DNA of 64,000 nucleotides from contig CM043958.1 of the NCBI GenBank assembly GCA_014529385.2, positions 156,277,293 to 156,341,292 on the forward strand, read 5' to 3'. The translations under genes were made by a program, and so were the position numbers. Positions 38,859 to 50,390 of the stretch are shown piece by piece. Positions within the stretch are counted from its first letter, which is position 1. Every line of letters starts with the position of its first letter. The notes beneath the pieces were generated by a model, which made no database searches, was not told where the DNA came from, and was given only the letters and a program-made list of their open reading frames with translations. Source of the DNA: Adiantum capillus-veneris (Eukaryota; Streptophyta; Polypodiopsida; Polypodiales; Pteridaceae).

Positions 38859-38920
<62 letters not shown>

Positions 38921-39599
38921 CGTAGGAAGAGTTAAATGTGAGTAACAATTCCATCCAAAGATGTAGATTTTAATGTCATAGATAGGGTTTCCAGAGATCT
39001 CGAGCTTGATGTAAATGCCTAGAGCAATTCCAATAGGCCTTAGAGATTCTTGCGTAGTCTTGAAAATCAAGGCATGATACTCAAAAGGCAATCCCAAGAG
39101 AGCCTTCATACTGAACCAAGATGGTATCTTTGTCTCCAAATCTACCTATACTATTCCAATGATAGTTAACATAACCAGTTTGTCACTCTCATATGAATAG
39201 TTTCAAAAGATCCCAAGGTTATAAGTACCCTGTTGTAAGAAATTCAAGAGGGAATTTGGACAATCAACATCTTCTTCTTAACAATAAGATAAAACACCTG
39301 ATTGTTCTATACATCATGCCGAGTTTGATAATTGTGGGAGGAGATGATGTCCCAACGAGGCAAGGACTAATCTATTTTCCATATGATGCAAACTGAGGGC
39401 TTCTCTCCTAATGCATTTACATATGCATTATTGTTCAAAATAATCCATAGTTTGATCACCAAAAGGTGACCACATGGATAGAAGATCACATGAAACCATT
39501 ATAGATTTCAAAAAGGGTTGGATAGAGAGAAAAACACGTATGATTGAAAGATCCAGTATTGCTTCCGAACCCTATAAATTTTAGATATAGAGTGAAAGT

Positions 39600-39600
<1 letters not shown>

Positions 39601-39644
<44 letters not shown>

Positions 39645-39667
39645 GGAGATGGAGAGGGAGAGAGAGG
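39601..39667. repeat. GA-rich microsatellite
   Basis: About 33 GA-type units with CG and GG interruptions. It lies about 100 bases before the first frame of the Helitron-associated region. Confidence 0.95.
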
Positions 39668-39759
39668 GATGGGAAACATACCTAGAAACAGACTTATTTA
39701 AAGAGACATATTGTAAAGTCAAATTTTGTGGATGAAGTCCTAGAGCAACTACACTTACA

Positions 39760-40263
39760 ATGTCTCTCCTTTTTTTTCTTAGGAACTTTATGGCACCTAG
39801 GGTATCTGCTGAATGTTTTGGTCATGGATTGGAAGCGATGGAGATAGTAATGGATCACAAAATGATTCACTACCCTCCGAAAAACAAAGCTGACTTCTTT
39901 CAAAGCATTGTTCGAGGTTTCTTTCCGGGTGTTACTATAGAAGAAGCTTGGAGAACCTACGACCGCACTTCCATGACTCGAGATGGGACACCCTTTCACC
40001 AAGTGTTCGTCAGAATCCAGAATGATCCCAGTCAATGGTTTCGCAACCTACGCCTTTTGCAGATTCGAGTAAAGATGGGATATTCAGATGCCCTCTACCT
40101 TGATTCTGAGTTAGGTTGTTGTTCTATATCTGAAGTTTATAGCAAAATTAATGCGCTAAAGAGCATTGTAGGACCTGATAAGATAGAGAATCATAAGGAG
40201 CCTATTTTCAAGCGTCCCAGTGCTAAACGCTCTTTTCCCATTTTCAAATGTAGATGGGGTTGA
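39760..40263 (+). CDS. Unrecognised protein, 155-167 aa, upstream of Helitron Rep
   Basis: Open frame with ATG at 39790 (MAPRVSAECFGHGLEAMEIV) and a possible in-frame start at 39760. A TTTTTTTCTTAG tract at about 39770-39781 could be a 3' splice site, which would make this an exon. The protein has a compact, non-repetitive composition (RGFFPGVTIEEAWRTYDR, WFRNLRLLQIRVKMGYSDAL) and a basic tail (KRPSAKRSFPIFKCRWG). I do not recognise the family. It has no stops, unlike most frames nearby, and lies 1.3 kb before Helitron Rep in the same direction, so it may be an element-borne or captured gene. Confidence 0.5.
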   Translation: MSLLFFLRNFMAPRVSAECFGHGLEAMEIVMDHKMIHYPPKNKADFFQSIVRGFFPGVTIEEAWRTYDRTSMTRDGTPFHQVFVRIQNDPSQWFRNLRLLQIRVKMGYSDALYLDSELGCCSISEVYSKINALKSIVGPDKIENHKEPIFKRPSAKRSFPIFKCRWG

Positions 40264-40521
40264 GCATGTATTGAGCAAAAATTTTATCTATACTGAACAA
40301 AAGTGATTCATGAGCATTTTGGTTTGTTTTCCACTTCTCATGCAATCCTTTGTTGTTTTTCACATCTAGATAAAGATGATGTATTTTTTAATTCTAAAAT
40401 AGCAAGCACTTAAAAAGTGAATATTCTACGAGGGTTACTTTTTAATTTACAAGCATTCAAACCTTCTCTTCGGTCGTCACATTTCTCTTTGCAACCACTG
40501 TAGTTTTTTGTGTACAGTAAA

Positions 40522-40836
40522 ATGGAGATTAGTTGTGCCATTCCATTGGCTATTGCAACCAACGGCTTGATATCGTCTGGGATAGTTGTAAGTGCATCAG
40601 CCGGTGAAGAGGATATATTGTCATCTCTTCCTACTATTCGCAATGTGCGTGCAGCAAAGAGAGCAGCTCGAAATGTCGGGAGGAATAGTGCACCTGCTAA
40701 TGAACGTGAGATACTTTCATCTCTTCGTATTCGAAATGTGCGTGCGGCAAAGAGAGCAGCTCAAAATGTCGAGTGGAATTGGAAGAAGCAAATTATTGAA
40801 ACCTTGCTAGAGATCAAAGCCTCCTACAAACAATAG
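40522..40836 (+). CDS. Unrecognised basic protein with internal duplication
   Basis: 104 codons from ATG at 40522. After a hydrophobic N-terminus (CAIPLAIATNGLISSGIVVS) it carries two copies of a block, EEDILSSLPTIRNVRAAKRAA and EREILSSLRIRNVRAAKRAA, about 35 residues apart. It ends at TAG 40834, two bases before an ATG in another frame (40838), so a single indel would join the two frames into one protein of about 245 residues. Function unknown. Confidence 0.45.
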   Translation: MEISCAIPLAIATNGLISSGIVVSASAGEEDILSSLPTIRNVRAAKRAARNVGRNSAPANEREILSSLRIRNVRAAKRAAQNVEWNWKKQIIETLLEIKASYKQ

Positions 40837-40837
40837 G

Positions 40838-41259
40838 ATGGAGACAATGCAGACCAATGTCTCTGATGTGGTTGAAACTTTAAGCTCTGCATTGGAGATT
40901 GAAAGTGGGATACTATGGAAATTGCGAGAAGAGACAAAAGCATCAAACTTGCAGAGATTAGAGAGTGAGGCATACATGAGAGAGAAACTTTCGAAAGTTG
41001 AGGATTTTCAAAAGATGATATTGGCATCTATTGAGAATCTTCAAAAAGAGGCTTCGCGGAGTCAACGTGAATCAAAAGAACAAATGCAAGACAATAATCT
41101 ATGACAAATCGTGCCAAGATTGAGAAGTATCGTTAACAAGCTCAGTGCTTTGACAAAGGTTCAAGGTTCAAGAATTTCAAATATCCGAGCTACCTCAAAT
41201 GAATTAAGTTCTTTGGCTAGATTAGTTCGACCAAAGCAGCGTCAAGTTTCTCAATGACC
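40838..41259 (+). pseudogene. Coiled-coil protein, unknown, one internal stop
   Basis: The frame from 40838 (METMQTNVSDVVETL) is almost entirely heptad-like helix (LREETKASNLQRLESEAYMREKL begins at about residue 30). It meets TGA at 41102-41104 (a likely CGA change), continues in frame as a basic segment (VPRLRSIVNKLSALTK, RLVRPKQRQVSQ) and stops at 41257. Together with 40522-40836 it probably forms one gene. No family recognised. It ends about 330 bases before Helitron sequence. Confidence 0.45.
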
Positions 41260-41271
41260 TATTCCTACTAA

Positions 41272-41465
41272 TCCTACAAATGGTAGAAATATGTAATGTT
41301 TTTGCTGTATCTTCATCAAACTGTTCTTTTTAATTGAGTCAAGTCGTTGTGTCGAATGTATTTAGTCCTACTTATGGTAGAAATATGTAATGTTATGCTG
41401 TATCTTCATCAAACTGTACTTTTTAATTGAGTCAGTATCAACGTGTCAAATGTATTTAGGTTAGA
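41272..41465. repeat. 97-bp tandem duplication after the coiled-coil frame
   Basis: GGTAGAAATATGTAATGTT, then GCTGTATCTTCATCAAACTG and TTTTTAATTGAGTCA occurs twice with period 97 (starting about 41272 and 41369). It would lie in the 3' untranslated region of the preceding gene. Confidence 0.85.
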
Positions 41466-41589
41466 GGATATAGTTAGATGTCCTAGTTTATATTGATTTT
41501 TATTATGCATAAGAATGTTCTTTTAGTGAGACAGATCCAAATTATATCAGGTATATTGTATTTATATGAGATCTATTTGCACCTGATTT

Positions 41590-43190
41590 CATAGATGGTA
41601 TCTGGACACGTATATTATCACCTAGTCATGCACGACGTAGTCGACTATGTGATGATTCGCGAAAGGCGAGGCGCCAAATAGCGCGAGAGAGAACAAGGCA
41701 TTCACTACAAAGTACTATTGGAACTTTATTGGAGTGCAATGAAAGGCAAAGCATGCATGCTGTACATGAAGGAAACTCTGAAGCCATGAATGTTAGGACA
41801 ACAATGAACTTAGTAGAGGGAAACTATTCTAAAGTAGAAAAGCATTGTTTGTCCATCCGCTTTGAATATCCAACGTCTCTCCTTTTACATCACAAGTCTA
41901 TAGCACCAGTTCTATCCAAAAAGTGTTTGTTGCACAATTTAGGAAGCTTAGATTATGTTTGCTCCAAGTGCGGAGCAAAGGCCTAGAAGGACGAAGGAAA
42001 GACTATCCAAACATTTGTGGGTAAATATTGCTGCTCTGATGGAAGGTCCAATTACTTCCTTTGAATGAGCCACCAAATGAATTGAAAGATTTGATGAGCT
42101 CAACCACAACAAGAAGTAGACAGTTCTTACAAAACATTCGAGGATATAATAATGCATTGGCATTTGTGTCTCTTGGTGCCCATATCGATGAGACTATTAA
42201 TTATGGTGGGAGAGGTGTATACACTTTTAAGGTTCACGGCTCTGTCTATCATAGCATTGGTTCTTTAGCGCCAGCCGAAGGACAAAATGAAGTCCTACGC
42301 TTTGCACAATTATATTTTTTTGATACCGAACATGAGTTGAGCAACAGATTGCATCATGTTTCAAATTTAGATCATAGTATTCTAGAGTGTTTACAAGAGA
42401 TGATGCATAGAGTAAATCCTTATGCAAATGCTCTACGATCTGCTGCTTCTTTGTCTGGAGATGCTATGGTATCCAATATGAGGATGGTTATTGCGGAGCA
42501 TCGTTGTGATGGTTGGCAATATCTTGCTCCAAGGGGTTCTGAAGTTGCTGCAATTATGCCAAGACAAGGGGATGATAGATATATTGGCTATCGCGACATT
42601 GCACTAAATTTTCAACACGGGGATTTGAAAAGAATCTCCAGCATGCATCGAGCTTATATGTCCTTATTGTATGTTTTATTATTTCCAAGTGGAGAGGATG
42701 GGTGGCATCTTTATTTACAGACTACCGATGGAAAAAAATTGAGTCAAAAGCAATATTATGTCTTTCGCTTACAAGTAAGAGATGATACTGTGAGGAGGTA
42801 GGCTATTACAACAGTATGTCGTGGATGCTTATAGTACTCTAGAGGAGTCACGGCTTTTGTGGATTCGAAATAACCAAAAAACACTTCGTGGTGAAGTGTA
42901 CCAAGGATTGGTTGACATGGTTGAGGCTAGAGATGCCTTAGAGAGGGCTGAAGGTCAAAATGTTGGCCGTAGAATTGTTTTGCCTTCATCTTTGTTGGAG
43001 GTCCAAGATATATGTGCCAACTATTTCAAGATGCAATGGTAATTGTTCGTAGTAGAGGAAAACCGGATCTCTTCATCACATTCACATGTAATCCACGATG
43101 GAAGGAAATAGATGATGCATTACTACCTGGACAAAGTGTCATTGATCATCCTGATCTGACTATACGAGTGTTTTATCAGAAGTTCCAAGA
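41590..43190 (+). pseudogene. Helitron RepHel part 1: N-terminal domain
   Basis: Starts with an Arg-rich helix (ARRQIARERTRHSLQ), then HNLGSLDYVCSKCGAKA followed by TAG where the family has Trp, and a second zinc-binding pair (KYCCSDG). After a one-base shift it continues LPLNEPPNELKDL, then in the long open frame 42061-42801 ALAFVSLGAHIDETIN, FKVHGSVYHSIGSL, AEHRCDGWQYLAPR and the EVAAIMP region. A frameshift near 42800 leads to DAYSTLEESRLLWIR and later GKPDLFITFTCNPRW. It ends at FYQKFQD, where Gypsy B enters. This part contributes DNA binding and the start of the Rep nuclease. Confidence 0.9.
43186..43190. other. Target-site duplication CAAGA, left copy (Gypsy B)
   Basis: CAAGA at 43186-43190 equals CAAGA at 55005-55009. 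The codon phase of the Helitron continues from one flank to the other once one copy is discounted. Confidence 0.95.
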
Positions 43191-44148
43191 TGTTGGACAG
43201 GAGAGACTCACACACCCATGAAGTGCATGCAAACACTACCTAGATCAACATAATGTCAATCGAGGACACAGATGACACGATAGGCACACGGAGGAAATCT
43301 CTTAAGCTTGTCAGGCTGAGACCATCCTACACATACAACACTCAGGAAGGCCAACTATACCACAATCAAGAACCTCACTACCCTCAACTACACCACCTAG
43401 CCACATACACACATACGGAAGGTAACTCACCTAATCATGCCAGATTCATACGAAACTTAAGGAACACCATCCCCTCACTAGGATACACCTGTCCCTAAGC
43501 CTCTACACTCAAAACCCTCACTCTAAACCCATCTGCGGAAAACGCGTAGGATGACAGAGCCGAATTTTGAAAGTGTCCGAAACTGAAATTTATGAGTACC
43601 TATGCGTAGCTTATGTTGCCACGATTCTATAGACTACTAGCAGGCAGAAAACAGAGATCGTTTGATACACTTACGGCCACAAATAGCTCGTAGATGCGTC
43701 GGCGTGTGCGCTTCGTCTCGCGTGGAATGCTTGGCGTTGTCGCATAGCTCTCCTCAAGCCTACAACAATGGTGCAGTCGGATCTCCAATGTGTTGAGTGA
43801 GCCGAGCGTAGCGAGAGGATGAAGCTCACGCTCACTCTCTTTCTCTCTCACACACAGTAGACGGCAGCGCTAAAGTTTGATTATGGTCAAAAGTCTTCTT
43901 TACAAAATGACCTAGGTACCTTATATACTAAGGCTACCTTAGGTTTAACCAAAAATGGGGTTGAAAGGGTCAAATGGCTTTGTATTTACAATTTGGAAGT
44001 GCCATTGCACCCCGGCTTCTGAAACTAGAATAACTACTCATTACAAATGACGTTTATAGCCATAATCCGCAGCATTTCATAACTCGCAAAAGATAAGACT
44101 TTGGTACGAAACTTGAGTTATGTTGTGTTGTTGACCCAGCGGTCAACA
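43191..44148 (-). repeat. Gypsy B 3' LTR
   Basis: 958 bp, TGTTGGACAGG to GGTCAACA. It contains a half-site of the leader palindrome, ACGCGTAGGATGACA, at 43542-43556. Confidence 0.95.
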
Positions 44149-44160
44149 TTCCCCCCTTCC
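44149..44160 (-). other. Gypsy B polypurine tract
   Basis: The minus strand GGAAGGGGGGAA abuts the 3' LTR. Confidence 0.88.
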
Positions 44161-44219
44161 GCATTCATGTCGTCCCCGACATGACCTGATTGTTGATGGC
44201 GATGTGGTCTTTGCTGTCG

Positions 44220-44745
<526 letters not shown>

Positions 44746-45300
44746 AAGCTTTTGAGATCCTCTAATTACCCTTATGTCTGCTCTTTGTCATTGAGTACTT
44801 CTTTGTTCTTGAGGTATGTTGTGTTGTTGACCCAGCAGTCAACACTTTGTTGTCGTTTTGGCTTCATCGGTTGCATTGCTTGTATCTTTGTCGAGCCACA
44901 ACAAGAACTATGATCCATTAGAGCGGACATCTATCATCGTAACCATTCATCTTTTGAGATCCTCTGATTACTTGTATGTATGCGCCTCTTCATTGGGGAC
45001 TTCTTTGTTCCTGTGCAATCATGTTGTTAGCAGCTTTGTCATTGAGGACATCTTGGTTCTTGAGTTATGTTGTGTTGTTGACCCAGCGGTCAACATTTTG
45101 CTGTTGTTTTGGCTTCATCTGTTGCACTGCTTGTAACTTTGTCGAACCACAACAAGAACTATGATCCATTAGAGCGGACATCTATCATCGTAACCATTCA
45201 TCTTTTGAGATCCTCTTATTACTTTTATATCTGCTCTTCTTCATCGGGGACTTCTTTGTTCCTGTGCAATCATGTTGTGAGTGTTGTTTGAAGCTTTGTC
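44746..45300. repeat. Tandem repeats with LTR-end sequence in Gypsy B 3' region
   Basis: CTTTTGAGATCCTCT occurs at about 44750, 44957 and 45205, and TATGTTGTGTTGTTGACCCA, the last part of the LTR, at about 44816 and 45066, as well as in both LTRs. Spacing is about 207 and 248 bp; the longer unit has an additional TTCCTGTGCAATCATGTTGT. Confidence 0.85.
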
Positions 45301-46886
45301 ATTGTAGGCCATTCTTCGACTCGCCCTTGAGGAGAAATATGCTATGATCTGAAATTGGTGCTCCAATTCATTTGTCAATTGATTTGAGTAGCATTTCCTT
45401 ATTGTTGATGTAGAAGGAATATGTACAAGAGGATGGTGAGAGGTGTCTTTAGATTAGGGTCTAAAACCTGGATGACCAAAGGGAAAAAACCCGGTGGGAA
45501 AAAACTGCCTTTGGTATACGCTCTTATTGGAGTTGAGCAGTTGAAAGTGAAGTACATGTTCATGAAAGGTGAGTGCTTTGGTGAAACACGGGAAGAGTGC
45601 CTGATGCAAGTGCCAATTATGGGACACTCTATATGCATATGAGAAATTTGTCAACAAAAGCATGCAATGTGAAAGAAGGAGATGATGGGCGTTCGAGGAA
45701 CAAATGTAGCACATGTGACATCAAAAGATGTTTCAATAGCTTCCACCTTTCCAAGAAGGGTTTTCGATGTAGAAGTTTCTCCACTCGTATCTCAATGTGC
45801 TCAGTACGTGAGTGTCTTTTGGACCTTCTCCTTCACTTCACCAGACTTAAGTACCTAGACTTCGACTCTTTTGCTCACCTATACCAGCATGAGCGACACA
45901 ACGTAAATATGCTCAACTCTTCCAGCTTGAGCAGTACCTAGAATAGCTAAGACGCTTAGACCACAGAGAATATTACTTGAAGCTTTGGGACTAACACCTT
46001 ACTCATTTTGTGGCTGAGATACTTGACTCTGACTTGTATGACGTGTCGGTTGCATATTGACACTGCTTTGTGACAAGTTCTTCGGCTGTTGTAGTGGCTG
46101 CTGAGACATACTTCATGAAGTTTCATCGTTTTCCTGTACCTTCTTCTCCTTGTAGTGCTCATGCCTCTCGTCAGTCTTTTCTTCATGTGGATTATGGATT
46201 TTTTATTTTTTTCTTAATAATAAACACAGAAAATCTTAAAAATTAACAAAAGCAAAATCATTCAAATAGAAATCTAAATGCTATGTACACTATATACATG
46301 TCCCTAGGGGCTCATATATGGATTTTGTCCCCATACTCCTCTGTAACACTATTATGAGGGTATATACTCTAAATTTCGTCAAAAAATTATCACAATAAAA
46401 CGCAAAAATTCAATGCATCTCACAAAACATTGCCCTCTAATAGTCATAATGTTAGGTCTGCATTCAAAATGCCTCCCCCCTTCCTATTTGGAGTCATCCT
46501 TTACGACAGGGTATCGCAAAGGGTATGTGTTGTGCTTGGGCAATTAAAAGTTGTGCCTATGCAGGCCTTGTAATGTAGCCCTATTATGCATACACAGTCA
46601 ATGCATGAAAAAGATTTATGTTGTGCAAGATGTGGGTATAAGCAATTTGCTTATTGGCATTCGTTGGCGAGGCTTCTTATTCTAAGCAATGTAATGGTCT
46701 TTGAAGCTCATGTATCGTTGCTTGATTGAAGCGACTTGCTCTCTTCTAACTGTACTGTAATCGTAGGAAGAATTGTAAGAATTCAAGCGGCGATGCACTG
46801 ACAGCAGTTTTGTTGTTCTTCTTTGGGACCCATTTCTTTGCGATTATTGGCTGTTTTGTTGCTGGCTCTCATTTGGAAACCCATAC
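45301..46886. other. Gypsy B 3' non-coding region, no gene seen
   Basis: Frames on either strand are short (up to 114 codons) and unrecognised. 46200-46450 is strongly AT-rich. This is where RT and integrase would be in an autonomous relative; I find no trace of them. Confidence 0.55.
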
Positions 46887-48614
46887 TTACCCGTGCTTCG
46901 TTTGTGTTTGAAGAGACTTTTTTGGGATCCAGCTTTTTGTTGTGTGAGTCGACAGTGGTCTTTGCTCCGGCCCTTGTACGCTTGGTTGGGGACGGGATTT
47001 AGGCTTTGAATGTTGATACTGTGGTTGTTTTGGAATCCAAATGAATTCCTGACTTTTTTGTGCTTGAATCAACTTCTTTGGAGCCCAAACCTGAGTTTTG
47101 AAAGCTAGCGACTTTGTGATATTCTTACTTGTTCGTGCACGCTTTCCTTGTTTTTGTTTTGGTGTTGGATCTTGTGATTTGTCATTAGAGATCTTTGTCT
47201 TCTTGATCCATATCTGTTTTTGGCCGATCTGGCTTTTTGGTATCCATATTTGTCGAGCTTTTTGGCTTTGACTTGTTGTCCTGTTCTTTTGACCTATCAT
47301 GGTTGTTGTTGAAGGGGTTGGTGATAGTGATGGCCTGAGTTGATGATAGGGGATGTCGTAAGATTCATCACTATCGCTACTATCCTCAGCAAGGTTGACT
47401 TCTTGTACTTTCCCTTGATTTTTTGGCTGGTAGTGGAAAGTTACTGTCTGTTTGCTCGTGGGTGGTAGTTTCTTGGAGGACTTTTCTAGCCCATTAATTA
47501 GAGCATTGTTAGCTCGTTGCTCTGGTCGTATTCCTCCTAGCTGAGTCTTTGCATCCTTATTAGGAGCCATGTATGAGGATGCTTGTGGTGGCTGTGTCTT
47601 CACCGAGGACTTTGGAATCCACTTTTGATGCACTTTATTCGTGTAGCGATGACATTGATTCCTGGGTCGTTGATCTTCTTGAAGCTCGAAGTGTTCTACA
47701 GAGTCATAGAACTCGTCGTCTTCTTCATCTTTTGATTCTCCACATTTCTTTGTTTGCTCCTTATTTCGAGAGCTTGTTGATGTCTGGATCTCTTCATTTT
47801 CCTGGATTACACTTACTGCAAAATAAGGAACGACATCATAGCCATTTTCATCACAAAACTTTGTTGTGGGAGCATCCTCCACGGCGCACACGTCCAGAGT
47901 AGCCAAGATGTGTTCCCATCCAAAAGGCTCTAACTCTTCTTCAAGAAATGGTTCTAGGATACAGTCCATATCCTCTATAACCCGTTCTAGGATACATTCC
48001 TCACGTTTCAAGCTACCACATTGTGAAGCTCCACACATCCACAGTTCTTTAGGCTTACCTAACCAAGCTGGAAGTTCTGATCCTGCTACTGTGGCGGAAT
48101 CAAACTCCTCTACCGGTGTTCTCGTCACATCCCTATAGCTATGGTCCCTCAAGTTTATCTTTGTTATGGTTTCCATATGTCTCAGGTATATATGGTCATA
48201 ACCCCAATCTTGGACCATTTTCAATTGTCGCATGAATGGTCTTCCCAGAATGATTTCATAGTTGTGCTTCCTGCCAAAGTCAACAACAGCAAAAGTGTGT
48301 TCATATTCAATGCCACAAGAAGTAACAATTACTTTTTCTAGCAGTCCTAGGGGCTTTTCCTTGTGTCCGTCTGCAAGCTGCAGGGTTGCAATGGCCACAC
48401 CAGCTCCATTGTCAAGGATTCCCATGGTTTCTACACCATTGAATTCCACAGGAAGGGTGGTGTTTCCATCTTCTCCCTCGTAATACTCACCTACCTTGTT
48501 TAATGGCACTGGCCTAGTATTTAGTTGAGGCATTTCAAGCTCTTTGATGCCTTCCTCGATTCGAGTCATTGGGGTTTTTACACCAAATTTCTCTAGACAA
48601 ATATTTACCCACAT
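46887..48614 (-). CDS. pro: Gypsy B aspartic protease with WIPK-repeat tail
   Basis: An uninterrupted 575-codon frame. The N-terminal 160 residues form a retroviral-type aspartic protease: LPVEFNGVETMGILDNGAGV (active loop with Asn in place of the usual Ser/Thr after Asp), then EYEHTFAVVDFG and EIILGRPFMRQ. A middle acidic region has EEDDEFYDSVEHFE. The last 270 residues are basic and of low complexity, with at least six spaced motifs around W(I/A)(P/K)K: QKWIPK, QIWIPK, QIWIKK, QVWAPK, FIWIPK and KSWIPK. The start overlaps the gag frame (stop at 48535) by about 80 bases, so it is presumably made by frameshifting. Whether the Asn substitution allows activity is uncertain. Confidence 0.8.
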   Translation of the reverse strand: MWVNICLEKFGVKTPMTRIEEGIKELEMPQLNTRPVPLNKVGEYYEGEDGNTTLPVEFNGVETMGILDNGAGVAIATLQLADGHKEKPLGLLEKVIVTSCGIEYEHTFAVVDFGRKHNYEIILGRPFMRQLKMVQDWGYDHIYLRHMETITKINLRDHSYRDVTRTPVEEFDSATVAGSELPAWLGKPKELWMCGASQCGSLKREECILERVIEDMDCILEPFLEEELEPFGWEHILATLDVCAVEDAPTTKFCDENGYDVVPYFAVSVIQENEEIQTSTSSRNKEQTKKCGESKDEEDDEFYDSVEHFELQEDQRPRNQCHRYTNKVHQKWIPKSSVKTQPPQASSYMAPNKDAKTQLGGIRPEQRANNALINGLEKSSKKLPPTSKQTVTFHYQPKNQGKVQEVNLAEDSSDSDESYDIPYHQLRPSLSPTPSTTTMIGQKNRTTSQSQKARQIWIPKSQIGQKQIWIKKTKISNDKSQDPTPKQKQGKRARTSKNITKSLAFKTQVWAPKKLIQAQKSQEFIWIPKQPQYQHSKPKSRPQPSVQGPEQRPLSTHTTKSWIPKKSLQTQTKHG

Positions 48615-50390
48615 TAGCCCACATGTTTGGTCTTATTCTGAGCAACTCGGCTAACATTATTGTACAGGTGACTGGGGTAGATAGAATATCTACTAGCTCC
48701 TTTGAATCGATGGCCTTGTTGGGAGACAGTCTCTTTGATGGGACTGCAACCACATCTGACTTGGTCTCGTACTCTCCCATGTAGGACGATAGTGTTCTTA
48801 GCGAATGGGGTTGACTATCCATAGATTGTACAGATCCTTTGTCACCCCAACACGATTGCACGTCTAGATTCATTTGAGATCCAGTCTCAAATTCCTCTAT
48901 TGGTGGTGGAAACACTCCTCGTTCATCACCAGTCTTGTCTACTAGTCTTCTTATGTCATCGGCTTCATTGGCCTCTCTGACTTGTTTCCACAATTCGTCA
49001 AAACCATCTATCTCTTTACAATCCTCAGATATAGCTTGGTGAAATCCCTCAGAAGAGTTATCCGTGGTATTCAGTACTATCCTTGGTTCTAATGCTAGGT
49101 CTTTGAGGTTCGGTCTGTGCTTATGACTAGAATCTGGCTCTTTTAGTTCCTGGTTTGGTGGGATTACATGTGTAGGCATGACACATATCACATCCTCAGG
49201 TTTTGCAACTGGTGGTTCTAGTAAAGCTTGGGCTGTTTGAATCATTTTATGGCACATTTCAAACCTTTTCTTTTCTAGTTCCGCATAGGGATATGTCATC
49301 CACCTGTGTTCTTGGGTTTGGTTGTTTTTGAGCCTCGCATCATAGGCTTTCAAGAGGGCATCTAATGTCTCATTAACCTTCTCTACCAACACAGATCCTT
49401 CTGAACTAGCACTTCTCGGTTTCTCATCCGTGGATGGTTCTTCTAGAGGTTTAACCATCTGTGTAAGAGAAGGTGCCTCCTTTTCCTCATGTTGTTTTAT
49501 CTTCTCCTCAGCTTCGGTAAGCTTCTCAGCTAGGGATTTTTGCTCTCGTTCCCTGCATGCTTTCATCCTAGTCTTTCTAGCTTTCCAACTATTTCGTTTG
49601 CTCTTGGTTTTCTGACTTGGTGCGTCTGTCTTTGGTCCATCATCTGTCTTTGGACTCATGTCACTTTCTGTGTTCTTTGTCTCTAGATTCTCATCAGCTT
49701 TCTTTTGAGCTTGTGCTCTCGTAACCACTTGAACTGGTACGACATTTTCATTTTCTGAGCTACTAGGTAGCTGAACAATCCCTAATACATTTTTCGTGAT
49801 TTTCCTGATTTGGTTTGGTTTTTTCGGGCAATCGGGGATCAAGTGAGTGATGCCACACTCAAGACAATAGGCATTTACTTCAGTGATCTCCGTATGAGGA
49901 CATTGTTTGACCAAGTGGTTGTCACGACTTTTGTGACAATCTGTCTCTACTTGAGGAGATTCTTTTAGCATTTCCTCTTGGCTATAAGCAAGCTTTGACC
50001 TAGATACGCCGTTATTTTCAATGAATCGCAATGTCCTTTCGTCCATTTCATACCTTCTTTCTTTCGACTGAAACCCAGGAGGTGGAGGTTGTACCGGCCT
50101 CACCACTCCATGTGTTTCTCTCACATTTTGTTGCTCTGAAGGGTAGTACTCACTTTGGTTGCTATACCACATTGTAGCTGGTACTGGCATTGGTTTATTT
50201 GATGCTTCCATCATTGGCATGTATCTCATGTCTACCGGCATTCTAGCACCTGGCAGCGGAGGTTGTTGTTTTAAGACAAGTTGTGGCCTTAAAACTCCTA
50301 CTGGTCCTGGCGCATTCCCCGTAATGTATCTAGGTGGAGTAGGTGCTTCTGGAACAGGTTGTGTACATACCTCTCCCTAGCATTTTCCAT
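48535..50390 (-). CDS. gag: Gypsy B Gag C-terminal part with zinc knuckles
   Basis: Frame open to 48535, entered by a shift from the upstream gag frame near 50370 (PVPEAPTPPRYITGN region). It contains a Pro-rich segment, a knuckle with Ser for its second Cys (CHKSRDNHLVKQC), an intact knuckle (CLECGITHLIPDC), a Lys/Arg-rich coiled segment (about 49560-49700), and a long acidic helical tail. No stop for more than 560 codons shows recent constraint or recent insertion. Its role would be RNA packaging. Confidence 0.78.

Larger units (their letters stand above)
37567..38915. repeat. Duplicated tract ending in GA, about 100 bp, two copies
   Basis: A segment with TACTTACACACATACACGC, then CATGC or CATAC, then CACAAACAAAGAGAGAG occurs at about 37567-37666 and again at about 38797-38915. 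The second GA tract is longer. Confidence 0.8.

Noticed and set aside
45421-45941. Plus-strand frames inside Gypsy B 3' region as captured genes
   Set aside because: No recognisable domain; the minus strand is equally open and both are short.
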